From assembly GCF_902153245.2 (NCBI RefSeq), contig NZ_CABFWF030000001.1, positions 372,001-436,000 on the forward strand: 64,000 nt of DNA, written 5' to 3'. The notes beneath the pieces are model-generated. The model was not told the origin of the DNA and did no database searches. It worked only from the letters and a program-made list of their open reading frames with translations. Origin of the DNA: Pseudorhizobium endolithicum. GTDB taxonomy: Bacteria > Pseudomonadota > Alphaproteobacteria > Rhizobiales > Rhizobiaceae. The stretch's first letter is position 1, and each line of letters starts with the position of its first letter. Below, piece by piece: positions 56,194 through 64,000 of this stretch. Position numbers and translations under genes: made by a program.

Positions 56194-57108
56194 ATGGAGC
56201 GGCCAGTTTTGCCGAAGGGTCTGCCGGCAGACATCGAGGAGAAGAAGGCGGCAGCGAAAGCCTGGTTCGAGAGCATCCGCGACACCATCTGCGCCTCCTT
56301 CGAAGCGCTGGAGGACGAGCTTGAAGGTCCTCTGTCCGATCAGCCTCCCGGACGTTTCGTGGCAAAGGATTGGCTGCGCGAGGAAGGCAAGGGCGGCGGC
56401 GGCCGCATGTCGATGATGGAAGGACGCGTCTTCGAGAAGGTCGGCGTGCACACGTCGACGGTGCACGGCGAGTTCTCACCCGATTTCCGCAGCCAGATGC
56501 CCGGTGCAGACGAGGATCCGCGCTTCTGGGCCTCCGGCATCTCGCTGATCGCCCACCCCGTCAATCCGAACGTGCCCGCGGTTCACATGAACACCCGCAT
56601 GGTCGTCACCTCCAGCCAGTGGTTCGGAGGCGGCGCAGACCTCACCCCGGTGCTCGACCGGCGCCGAACGCAGGAAGATCCTGACAGCATGATCTTCCAC
56701 CGCGTCATGGAAGTTACCTGCAAGCGCCACGAGGCCGTCGCCGACTACGACCGCTACAAGCAGTGGTGCGACGAGTATTTCTACCTGAAGCACCGCAACG
56801 AGGCGCGCGGCATCGGCGGCATCTTCTTCGACTGGCTGCATTCCGACGAGGAAAAGGGAGGCTGGCACGCCGATTTCGCCTTCGTCCAGGATGTGGGCCG
56901 CGCCTTCAACCTCGTCTATCCGCGGATCGTGCGCGCCAACCTCAACACGCCCTGGACGGAAGAGGATCGCGACGAGCAGCTTGTCCGCCGCGGTCGTTAC
57001 GTCGAGTTCAACCTGCTCTACGACCGCGGGACGATCTTCGGGCTGAAGACGGGCGGCAACGTGGAATCCATCCTCTCCTCCCTACCGCCGGTGGTCCGCT
57101 GGCCATAG
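56194..57108 (+). CDS. hemF: oxygen-dependent coproporphyrinogen III oxidase
   Basis: A 304-residue enzyme with [20 protein letters not shown], the [13 protein letters not shown] substrate region, [13 protein letters not shown] and [31 protein letters not shown] at the C-terminus. It converts coproporphyrinogen III to protoporphyrinogen IX using oxygen, in heme synthesis, which also serves cytochromes here. ATG 56194 is preceded by a weak GAGGG ribosome site. Confidence 0.96.
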   Translation: MERPVLPKGLPADIEEKKAAAKAWFESIRDTICASFEALEDELEGPLSDQPPGRFVAKDWLREEGKGGGGRMSMMEGRVFEKVGVHTSTVHGEFSPDFRSQMPGADEDPRFWASGISLIAHPVNPNVPAVHMNTRMVVTSSQWFGGGADLTPVLDRRRTQEDPDSMIFHRVMEVTCKRHEAVADYDRYKQWCDEYFYLKHRNEARGIGGIFFDWLHSDEEKGGWHADFAFVQDVGRAFNLVYPRIVRANLNTPWTEEDRDEQLVRRGRYVEFNLLYDRGTIFGLKTGGNVESILSSLPPVVRWP

Positions 57109-57181
57109 AAAATGCCGGAGAGACCAGTCGAAAGACGGCAGGATCAGACCCTGCGCGGCCGCTGCCACGACCGCACACGCA

Positions 57182-57210
57182 ATATGTCGCATTTCTAACA
57201 TTTGACATAT
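57182..57210. repeat. inverted repeat upstream of the 57266 gene
   Basis: ATATGTC (57182-57188) and GACATAT (57204-57210) are perfect inverted copies with a 15-bp gap. A TTGACA-like -35 (57203-57208) overlaps the right arm, so it may be an operator over the promoter. Confidence 0.45.
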
Positions 57211-57265
57211 TCAACGACGGCTATTGATGCTAGCCTTCTTCTGGTTGCACCGGAGGAGGAACGCG

Positions 57266-57553
57266 ATGATTGCGTCGAATAGCATGCCAGTGCCGCAAAG
57301 GAGCGCCGCCGAAAGAGGATCGGAACGGGCTCGTCTCCCGGATACGCCCGAAATGATCGAGCACCTCGCCGAGGAACTCCGCTCGCGGGGAGATCCCTGC
57401 CTGCCGCGGGAATACTATCTTGAACAGGTCAGGCGGCAGCTTGCCGGCCGCACCGGTCTGACGGGCGCGGCAGCACGGGATCATGTGCTCGGCCGGCGGC
57501 ATATTCCGCTTCAATCGGCCTCGGTGTTCCACGCCTGGGCACTGCGCGAGTAA
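57266..57553 (+). CDS. hypothetical protein
   Basis: A 95-residue protein, basic, with no membrane span: PEMIEHLAEELRSRGDPCLPREYYLEQVRRQLAGRTG and RRHIPLQSASVFHAWALRE. ATG 57266 has a strong GGAGGAA site. I do not recognise a family. An inverted repeat lies about 56-84 bases upstream. The frame start at 57224 has no support. Confidence 0.65.
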   Translation: MIASNSMPVPQRSAAERGSERARLPDTPEMIEHLAEELRSRGDPCLPREYYLEQVRRQLAGRTGLTGAAARDHVLGRRHIPLQSASVFHAWALRE

Positions 57554-57642
57554 GCCGGCGGGAACGCCTCCCTTTTTCTCTTGTTATCCCGAACGCGAAG
57601 GTATCTCCCGGATGCCTTCGCCGGCATTGAAAGGAGGACGCA

Positions 57643-57828
57643 ATGAGACTGTTCGAATGCGGAACCCTGGTTCCCGGATGCTCCTGGCACACCCGCGCCG
57701 CAGAGGGCGCGGAAATTGTCCGTCGCGCGGTCGAGCATCTTCGTACGGCCCACGGTGAAGAGATCATCCGCGAAAACATGATCGAGAACATCAAGGCGCG
57801 AATCCGCGACGAAGCGGCGGCGGCCTGA
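57643..57828 (+). CDS. DUF1059 small protein
   Basis: A 61-residue protein matching DUF1059 in its opening RLFECGTLVPGCSWHTRA and its VRRAVEHLRTAHG helix. Two cysteines (FEC, GCSW) may bind metal. Its role is unknown. AAAGGAGG lies directly before the ATG, a near-perfect ribosome site. Convergent with cca. Confidence 0.85.
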   Translation: MRLFECGTLVPGCSWHTRAAEGAEIVRRAVEHLRTAHGEEIIRENMIENIKARIRDEAAAA

Positions 57829-57840
57829 TTGCCGCCGGCT

Positions 57841-59103
57841 TCAGAGCGAGTTCCGTATCATCTCGTCTAGCCGCCCGGCCAAGGCGGTCCGGTCCGGCGT
57901 GAAATTTCGCTCGATCCAGAAGGCCTCCAGCACGGCCAGCACTTCACCGACGCGCTTCCCCGGCGGAACCCCGGCAGCGAGGACGTCGGCGCCCGTCAGT
58001 GGAAACACCGGCCTTCGATAGCTGTCGCAGCGCGCCAGAAGGACCGTCAGCCTTGCCGTCTTGCGCATCGCGACCGGATCGCCCGGCGCAGACGAGCGTG
58101 AGGCCGCCAGCGCCAACCTCAGGCGCATCCCGATCCCCTCCCTGCCGTGGCGATAGAGCAAGCGGTCGAACCCGACATCGGTCACCTCGTCCGGAAGGAC
58201 TGGGGCCGCAGCCCAGGCCTGCAGCCTGGCAGCTTCGGCATTCGACATGCGCAAACGCCTGGACATCGCCTCCAGCCGGTCAGGATCATCGGGCACGATG
58301 GCCGCCAGCCGCAGCAGCGGATCGGGCTCCCATTTCAGCGCCTGCTCCGTCGCGACGAGCCCGTGCACCGCGTCGATGCCCCATTTCTCCGTCTCCGGCA
58401 GGATCTCCGTGAGCACCCCGGTTTGGCGCATCCATAGAAGGGCGCGGGACGGATCGGGAGCAGCCAGCAGCTTCTTCGTTTCGCTCCAGATACGCTCCGC
58501 CGACAGCGTCTTCAGCTTGTCCTTCGCCCTGGCCGACGCCTTGAGGCCTTCCGCATCCGGCCGTCCGCTGCCGTAATAGGCGAAGAAGCGGAAGAACCGC
58601 AGCACCCGCAGGTAATCCTCGGCGATCCGCGTCGCCGCGTCGCCGATGAACCGAACCGTGCGCTTCTCGATGTCGGCCAGTCCGCCGACGAGATCGATGA
58701 CATCGCCCTTCTCGTCCGCATAGAGCGCGTTGATCGTCAGGTCGCGCCGTTCGGCGTCCGTCTTCCAGTCGGTTCCGTAGGCCACCTGCGCCCGTCTGCC
58801 GTCCGTTTCCAAGTCGCGGCGCAGCGTCGTCACCTCGAAGCCCTGGCCGTCCAGCACCAGAGTCACCGTGCCATGCTCGATTCCGGTCGGCACTGTCTTG
58901 ATTCCCGCGGCCTTGGCACGCTCGACAACGGCCTCCGGCACCAGCGTCGTGGCGATGTCGATGTCACCCACCGCCATCCCCATCAGGGCATTGCGTACGG
59001 CGCCGCCGACGACGCGCGCCTCGCCGCCGCCAGCGTTTAAGACCTCCAGTATCCGCCGCAATGCCGGATCCCGGAACCAAGCCTGACCGGCGATCGAAGT
59101 CAT
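57841..59103 (-). CDS. cca: CCA tRNA nucleotidyltransferase
   Basis: A 420-residue enzyme with the class II nucleotidyltransferase head: VVGGAVRNALMG, the DxD pair in DIDIATT, RRDLETDGRR and RRDLTINALY. The neck and tail helices include EDYLRVLRFFRFFAYYG. It adds or repairs the 3' CCA of tRNAs. ATG 59103 overlaps the Nudix stop by four bases, so they are coupled with DUF1285. Confidence 0.93.
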   Translation of the reverse strand: MTSIAGQAWFRDPALRRILEVLNAGGGEARVVGGAVRNALMGMAVGDIDIATTLVPEAVVERAKAAGIKTVPTGIEHGTVTLVLDGQGFEVTTLRRDLETDGRRAQVAYGTDWKTDAERRDLTINALYADEKGDVIDLVGGLADIEKRTVRFIGDAATRIAEDYLRVLRFFRFFAYYGSGRPDAEGLKASARAKDKLKTLSAERIWSETKKLLAAPDPSRALLWMRQTGVLTEILPETEKWGIDAVHGLVATEQALKWEPDPLLRLAAIVPDDPDRLEAMSRRLRMSNAEAARLQAWAAAPVLPDEVTDVGFDRLLYRHGREGIGMRLRLALAASRSSAPGDPVAMRKTARLTVLLARCDSYRRPVFPLTGADVLAAGVPPGKRVGEVLAVLEAFWIERNFTPDRTALAGRLDEMIRNSL

Positions 59104-59735
59104 GCATAGAGCCTTTCGTAGAGCGTACGGACAATGCTTGCGGTAATGCCCCAGATATACCGTTCATGATAAGGCAGTTCGTAAAAATGCCGTTCGCGCC
59201 CGTCCCACACACGGCTTCCGCGCCGGTGGTTTGCCGGCTCCATCAAAAAGGAGAGCGGCACTTCGAAGACCTCGTCTACCTCATCGGGATTGAGCTGCAG
59301 CTCGAAACCGCGCCGCACGACCGAAAGCACCGGCGTGATCCTGAAGCCGGTCGGCGCCAGGTAGTTGGGCAACCGCCCCACCGGCTCCACGAAGGCCGGC
59401 GAAAGGCCGATTTCTTCCTGCGCCTCCCGGATCGCCGCAGTCTCGGGCGAAGCATCGCCCGGATCGATGGCACCACCGGGAAAGGCGATCTGGCCGGAAT
59501 GCTTGCGCAGCGTCGCCGTGCGCTGGGTGAAGATCACCTTCGCCCCGTCATCGTCGTCGACCACCGGTACGAGGACGGCCGCATCCTTCAGTCTGAGCCC
59601 CTCAATCACCGGCATGAGGTCAGGATTGAGAAGATGGTCTCCATGGTTGCGCCAGGACTGCTCTATCGGCCCGCCGTTCTGGTTGCCGGCGCGTTTCCTG
59701 AACTCGCCGGCAGAGTATAGAAGCGCATCATTCAT
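59100..59735 (-). CDS. Nudix hydrolase, CoA pyrophosphatase type
   Basis: A 211-residue Nudix protein. The Nudix box GGAIDPGDASPETAAIREAQEEIG is intact, and the preceding strip FTQRTATLRKHSGQIAFPGG matches the CoA-type (NuCoA) motif. It probably cleaves coenzyme A or its derivatives. ATG 59735 overlaps the DUF1285 stop by eight bases; the frame to 59846 is unsupported. Confidence 0.9.
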   Translation of the reverse strand: MNDALLYSAGEFRKRAGNQNGGPIEQSWRNHGDHLLNPDLMPVIEGLRLKDAAVLVPVVDDDDGAKVIFTQRTATLRKHSGQIAFPGGAIDPGDASPETAAIREAQEEIGLSPAFVEPVGRLPNYLAPTGFRITPVLSVVRRGFELQLNPDEVDEVFEVPLSFLMEPANHRRGSRVWDGRERHFYELPYHERYIWGITASIVRTLYERLYA

Positions 59736-60354
59736 GCGAAAGCATGTCCAGGTCTGCGGCAGGCATGATGGGAAACAGCTCGCCGGCCGATCGAACCGCG
59801 AACATGGCCACCCCTCCGACCTCCGCCGTTTCACCGAGTTCGACAAGATCGTACATCACCGCCCGTGACACCAGGGCTTCCAGCCTTCCGCGCACCAGCA
59901 GATAGGGCTTCAGCTCACGGTTTTCTCCCGCGATGACGAAGCGAAGCGGATGCTCCGCACCCGCCTCCACGACATCGCCGACATTAGTCCGGAAGGTCAG
60001 CACCTGCTCGCCGTCGCGTTCCGAAGCATTCATCTCGACGGCAAGAAAAGGCGCGTCCTGGACGCGGATGCCAACCTTTTCCACGGGCGTGACGAGATAG
60101 GTCCTGCCGTCCTCGTCCTTCCGAAGGACGGTCGAGAACAGGCGCACCAGCGGCTGCCGGCCGATTGGCGTACCCATGTAGAACCAAGTGCCGTCGGCGC
60201 GGATTTCCATGTCGAGGTCGCCGCAGAAAGGCGGATCCCATCTCTCCACGGGCGGCAGGCCGGGCTTGGCGCCCGTCTTCTGCTCCGCCGCACGCGATAT
60301 CAGCGCAGCAAGTCCGGCGGCGTCTGTCGCTGTCTGAATGGTGTGGTCTGCCAT
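59728..60354 (-). CDS. DUF1285 domain protein
   Basis: A 208-residue protein with the DUF1285 pattern: PPVERWDPPFCGDLDMEIRADGTWFYMGTPI, LVRLFSTVLRKDEDGRTYLVTPVEKVGI and DAPFLAVEM. The structure is known in the family but the function is not. It is the first gene of the DUF1285-Nudix-cca unit, an order common in rhizobia, and diverges from the moxR operon. Confidence 0.9.
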   Translation of the reverse strand: MADHTIQTATDAAGLAALISRAAEQKTGAKPGLPPVERWDPPFCGDLDMEIRADGTWFYMGTPIGRQPLVRLFSTVLRKDEDGRTYLVTPVEKVGIRVQDAPFLAVEMNASERDGEQVLTFRTNVGDVVEAGAEHPLRFVIAGENRELKPYLLVRGRLEALVSRAVMYDLVELGETAEVGGVAMFAVRSAGELFPIMPAADLDMLSHE

Positions 60355-60520
60355 CTTTCAGTCCCGGTTCCGCTCTAGCACTTCTGTCACGAGATAGTCA
60401 TTCGAGGCGTTCTTGTCAGCCGCTTCTGCGGTAATAAGTTCTCCGGTAGGAACTGGTTGTTGCAGCGCAACGATTCGTCCCGGCCGGAAGAATACCCGGT
60501 AAGGCCTCAGGGAGAGCGAC

Positions 60521-61534
60521 ATGGGTCTGATGAATTCCACCGACACTGTTCTGGACGAGAAAGCCGTTGTCGCCGCAGCCGAACAGGCGCTCGCCGACAT
60601 CGCCGCCGTGCGTGCCGAGGTCGCCAAGGTGATCTTCGGACAAGAACGGGTGGTGGAAAACACCCTGCTCGCGCTCCTTTCCGGGGGGCACGCCCTTCTG
60701 GTCGGTGTTCCCGGGCTTGCGAAGACGAAGCTGGTCGCCACGCTGGGTGCCGTGCTCGGGCTTGATTCCAGCCGTATCCAGTTCACGCCGGACCTGATGC
60801 CCTCCGACATCCTCGGTTCGGAAGTCATGGACCAGGACGATACCGGCCGCCGCTCCTTCCGCTTCGTGAAGGGGCCGGTCTTCGCCCAGCTCCTGATGGC
60901 CGACGAGATCAACCGCGCCTCGCCGCGCACCCAGTCCGCCCTGCTGCAGTCCATGCAGGAATACCACATCACCGTCGCCGGCCACCGCTACGACCTGCCG
61001 GCGCCTTTCCATGTGCTCGCCACCCAGAACCCGCTGGAGCAGGAAGGCACCTATCCCCTGCCGGAGGCCCAGCTCGACCGCTTCCTGCTGCAGGTCGACG
61101 TGCTCTACCCGGAGCTCGATGCCGAACGCCAGATCCTGCTCGAAACCACCGGCACCTCGGAAGCCAAACCACGCGGCATCATCACGGCGTCGCGGCTGCA
61201 GGAAATCCAGGCGCTGATCCGGCAGATGCCGGTGAGCGACAAGGTGGTGGATGCCATCCTGGCCCTCGTCCGCTCCGCCCGGCCCGGCCACGGCAATGCC
61301 GCGACGGACAAGAACGTCGCCTGGGGTCCCGGACCCCGCGCCGGCCAGTCCCTGATGCTCACCGCCCGCGCCCGCGCCCTCTACGAAGGCCGGCTGGCGC
61401 CCTCGCTCGACGACGTCTACGCGTTGGCCGAACCGGTGCTCCAGCACCGCATGGCCCTCACCTTCGCCGCCCGTGCGGAAGGCATGTCCATTCGCGACGT
61501 CATCGGCGGACTGGTCAAGCAGGCCAGGGGCTGA
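60521..61534 (+). CDS. MoxR family AAA+ ATPase
   Basis: A 337-residue AAA+ protein: Walker A LVGVPGLAKTKL, Walker B LLMADEINRASPRTQSALLQSMQEY, sensor TQNPLEQEGTYPLPEAQLDRF. MoxR ATPases act as chaperones for enzyme or complex maturation, usually with DUF58 and von Willebrand partners. AGGGAGAG precedes the ATG. The next gene, DUF58, starts 26 bases after the stop. Confidence 0.93.
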   Translation: MGLMNSTDTVLDEKAVVAAAEQALADIAAVRAEVAKVIFGQERVVENTLLALLSGGHALLVGVPGLAKTKLVATLGAVLGLDSSRIQFTPDLMPSDILGSEVMDQDDTGRRSFRFVKGPVFAQLLMADEINRASPRTQSALLQSMQEYHITVAGHRYDLPAPFHVLATQNPLEQEGTYPLPEAQLDRFLLQVDVLYPELDAERQILLETTGTSEAKPRGIITASRLQEIQALIRQMPVSDKVVDAILALVRSARPGHGNAATDKNVAWGPGPRAGQSLMLTARARALYEGRLAPSLDDVYALAEPVLQHRMALTFAARAEGMSIRDVIGGLVKQARG

Positions 61535-61560
61535 CGGCGCACCCATAGGAAGGACTGCCT

Positions 61561-62481
61561 GTGGCACCGATCGGCGAAATCGTTCAGCAAACGTCGGGAA
61601 GCGAGGTCCTGTCGCGCGCGCAGTCGCGCGCCGCGCTCGTGCCGGACTGCATGGTCGAGGCCAAGCGGATCGCCAATACCGTGATCGCCGGCTGGCATGG
61701 CCGCCGCAAGCGCGGTGTCGGCGAGAACTTCTGGCAGTTCAGGCCCTATGCGGAAGGCGAAAGCCTCTCGCGCATCGACTGGCGCCGTTCCGCCCGCGAC
61801 GATCACACCTATATCCGCGATCGTGAGTGGGAGGCCGCCCATACCGTCTGGCTGTGGTGCGACCTGTCGCCGTCGATGATGTACAAGTCGAGCTTCGGGA
61901 CGGTCTCGAAGGAAAGCCGCGCCCTGGTGCTCATGCTGGCGCTCGCCGAAATCCTGGCGCGCTCCGGCGAGCGGATCGGCTGCCCCGGCGTCATGGAGCC
62001 CGTTTCCGCGCGCAACGCGGCCGAGCGACTTGCCGCTGCCATCATGCACGCACCCCCGACGAACGGCCTGCCGGAAACGGCGATGATCCGCGGCCACAGC
62101 GACCTGGTGCTGATCGGCGATTTCCTGGACGATGCCGACCGGATCATGGAGCGGCTCTCGCCGCTCGCCCGTCGCGGCCTGCGCGGGCATGTGGTGGAGA
62201 TCGCCGATCCGGCCGAGGAAACCTTCCCCTATTCGGGACGCACGGAGTTCACCGATCCGGAAACCGGCGAGAAGCTGGTTTCCGGGCGCGCCGAAACGAT
62301 CCGGGAGGATTATCAGCGCGCCTACCTGCTCCGGCGCGAGACGCTCGGGGATTCACTGCGCCGCCTCGGCTGGAGCTTCGTCTTCCACCGGACCGACCAC
62401 CTCGCCTCCGAGGCTCTGATCGCCGTTCACGGATACCTATCCGGCATGCCCGCCGCCGCCGTTGCGGGGGGACGCCGATGA
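61561..62481 (+). CDS. DUF58 domain protein
   Basis: A 306-residue protein with the DUF58 signature GENFWQFRPYAEGESLSRIDWRRSARDDHTYIRDREWE. The C-terminal half is a vWA-like fold (VWLWCDLSPSMMY, a MIDAS-like DLSPS). It starts at GTG 61561 with AAGGA upstream. It overlaps the next gene by four bases (ATGA). Typical partner of MoxR. Confidence 0.9.
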   Translation: MAPIGEIVQQTSGSEVLSRAQSRAALVPDCMVEAKRIANTVIAGWHGRRKRGVGENFWQFRPYAEGESLSRIDWRRSARDDHTYIRDREWEAAHTVWLWCDLSPSMMYKSSFGTVSKESRALVLMLALAEILARSGERIGCPGVMEPVSARNAAERLAAAIMHAPPTNGLPETAMIRGHSDLVLIGDFLDDADRIMERLSPLARRGLRGHVVEIADPAEETFPYSGRTEFTDPETGEKLVSGRAETIREDYQRAYLLRRETLGDSLRRLGWSFVFHRTDHLASEALIAVHGYLSGMPAAAVAGGRR

Positions 62482-64000
62482 GCGCCTTCGCCTTCGCCAA
62501 CCCCGCGATCCTTCTCGGCCTGCTGGCGCTGCCGGTGATCTGGTGGCTGCTGCGGCTCACGCCGCCGCGTCCGAAGACGGAGGTCTTCCCGCCGCTGCGC
62601 ATCCTGGCAAGCGTTTTGAAGCGCGAGGAAACCCCGGCCAAGAGCCCGTGGTGGCTGACCCTGCTGCGCATGCTGCTGGCGGCCGCCCTGATCCTCGCGA
62701 TCGCCGATCCCGTCCTCGATCCGCGTACCGGCTCGTTGAGCGCAGACGGTCCGCTGGTCCTCGTGGTCGACAACGGCTGGGCGACCTCGACAGACTGGGA
62801 CCGCCGCATCGAGACCGCGGAAGCGCTGATTGCCGATGCGGAAGGCGCCGACCTGCCTGTGTCCATCACATTCACCGCGGACCCGACCCACGATGCCGTG
62901 CCGGCAAGTGCCGCCTCGGCGCGGGAAAAGCTGGCGGCCGCCCGGCCCCGGCCGTTGGTCCCCGAGCGGGAGCGTGCCGCCAATGCAATCGGCGAAGCGT
63001 TGAACGGCACCGCCCCGGGCACGCTTGTCATCCTTTCCGATGGGTTGTCGGCGGCCGGCGACGAGGCCGCACTTGCCACCCTGGGTGGTCTTGCACCAGC
63101 CGATATACGGCTCATCGCAGGAGACGGCGTGAGCGCCGTAGCCCTCACCTCCGCCACCAACAGTGCCGAAACCATGTCCGTCACGGCGACCCGGCTGCCG
63201 GATGCGGCGGTCCGCAGCGTTTCCGTCAGCGCCCTCGACATCCAGGGCCGCCCGCTCGCCTCCGGCACGCTGCAATTTGCCGCCGGGGCCGCGACCGCCA
63301 CCGCAGAGATCGAGGCGCCGTTCGAGCTGCGCAACGATTTTGCGCGCCTCGGCATCGACGGGCTGGCGACCGCCGGCGCCGCACATCTCCTCGATGACGG
63401 CTTCAAGCGCCGCCGCGTGGCTCTGCTCGCCGGCGAAAGCGGCAGCGACTTCCAGCCGCTGCTCCAGCCGCTCTACTATATCAGCCGGGCCCTGCAGCCC
63501 TATGCCGACCTGATCGAGCCGACGACGGCGGATCTGTCGGTCTCCATCCCGCAAGTGCTGGAACGCAATCCGTCCGCCATCATCATGGCCGATGTCGGAC
63601 GCCTTCCCGCCGGTGCATACGAACCGCTGCAGCGGTGGATTTCCAGGGGCGGCACCCTGATCCGTTTCGCCGGACCGCGCCTTGCCGCCGCACCCTCCGA
63701 CGACCCGCTCGTGCCGGTCATCCTGCGGCAGGGGGAACGTACGCTCGGTGGTGCGCTCTCCTGGTCCGAACCGCAGCCGCTGGCAGATTTTCCGGATTTC
63801 GGCCCCTTTGCAGGGATGCCGCGCGCCGCGGACGTGACGATCAACCGGCAGGTGCTGGCGCAGCCGACACCGGATCTCGCCGAACGCACATGGGCAAGTC
63901 TTGCCGATGGCACGCCGCTCGTAACCACGAGGGAACAGGAGGCCGGCCGCATCGTTCTCTTCCACACCAGCGCGGAAGCCACGTGGTCGAACATGCCGCT
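62478..64000 (+). CDS. DUF4159/BatA-type membrane protein, partial
   Basis: About 507 residues visible, open at the window end. It starts with a BatA-like N-terminus (SAFAFANPAILLGLLALPVIWWLLRLTPP) with a span at about residues 9-26, then WWLTLLRMLLAAALILAIADPVLDP (second span) and a vWA-like domain (LVLVVDNGWATSTDWDRR). Later parts include an AAA-free, sugar-binding-like region (ERNPSAIIMADVGRLPAG). DUF4159 would lie beyond the window. ATG 62478 overlaps the DUF58 stop. Confidence 0.87.
   Translation, partial: MSAFAFANPAILLGLLALPVIWWLLRLTPPRPKTEVFPPLRILASVLKREETPAKSPWWLTLLRMLLAAALILAIADPVLDPRTGSLSADGPLVLVVDNGWATSTDWDRRIETAEALIADAEGADLPVSITFTADPTHDAVPASAASAREKLAAARPRPLVPERERAANAIGEALNGTAPGTLVILSDGLSAAGDEAALATLGGLAPADIRLIAGDGVSAVALTSATNSAETMSVTATRLPDAAVRSVSVSALDIQGRPLASGTLQFAAGAATATAEIEAPFELRNDFARLGIDGLATAGAAHLLDDGFKRRRVALLAGESGSDFQPLLQPLYYISRALQPYADLIEPTTADLSVSIPQVLERNPSAIIMADVGRLPAGAYEPLQRWISRGGTLIRFAGPRLAAAPSDDPLVPVILRQGERTLGGALSWSEPQPLADFPDFGPFAGMPRAADVTINRQVLAQPTPDLAERTWASLADGTPLVTTREQEAGRIVLFHTSAEATWSNMP

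Noticed and set aside
57203-57215. TTGACATATTCAA as an FNR/FixK box upstream of a small gene
   Set aside because: The half-sites TTGA and TCAA are five bases apart rather than six and the flanking T/A are missing.

Overview
The window reads as ordinary chromosomal core DNA of a Rhizobiales alphaproteobacterium, most likely Rhizobiaceae. It has high G+C content and tightly packed genes with many ATGA or TGATG overlaps. Rhizobial landmarks include greA-lpsB, lrp/trxB-lsrB followed by tandem AbcR-type sRNAs and an arsR gene, rplY...pth...ychF, petABC-apt and trmL. I cannot name the genus. I saw no tRNA, rRNA, insertion sequence, prophage or CRISPR array.

Layout. 1-5.3 kb: a DNA-repair-like pair (UdgX-type protein N-terminus plus a radical SAM/HhH protein), then greA with a terminator-like leader, the LPS-core glycosyltransferase LpsB, a second glycosyltransferase and an unrecognised protein. 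5.4-10 kb: divergent lrp and trxB-lsrB, two tandem AbcR sRNAs with readable promoters and terminators, and an arsR-old yellow enzyme unit with a palindromic operator. 10-17 kb: cation/proton antiporter, periplasmic sugar dehydrogenase, Phd/VapC toxin-antitoxin pair, aatA, a DMT exporter and a cold-shock gene with a long leader. 17-22.7 kb: MBL hydrolase, MarR-OmpR-histidine kinase operon, csaA, and the ybjN-proC pair. 23-29.4 kb: ubiK, lgt-midA-pgeF-M24 hydrolase, a lipoprotein and prs. 29.5-42.2 kb: a chemoreceptor, two cyclic-di-GMP proteins flanking rplY, pth, a DUF2236 protein, clpS (ClpS2-like), ychF and a MaoC-like pair. 42.2-51.6 kb: petABC-apt, an EEP-family protein, two ABC exporters with a possible upstream leader ORF, and trmL. 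51.7-64 kb: Na/Pi symporter, a SoxR regulon (soxR divergent from an FMN reductase and an MFS pump across a perfect SoxR box), hemF, small conserved proteins, CCA-adding enzyme, CoA-type Nudix, DUF1285, and the start of a MoxR-DUF58-DUF4159 operon that runs off the end.

Themes. Redox and oxidative stress recur (trxB, lsrB, old yellow enzyme, soxR regulon). So do the envelope (lpsB, lgt, ABC exporters) and post-transcriptional control (AbcR pair, greA leader, csp leader). Nothing here is clearly a wholly new system. The best leads are the uncharacterised radical SAM partner of the UdgX-type protein, the greA leader terminator, the possible leader ORF before the ABC exporters, and the unrecognised gene at 4611-5348.
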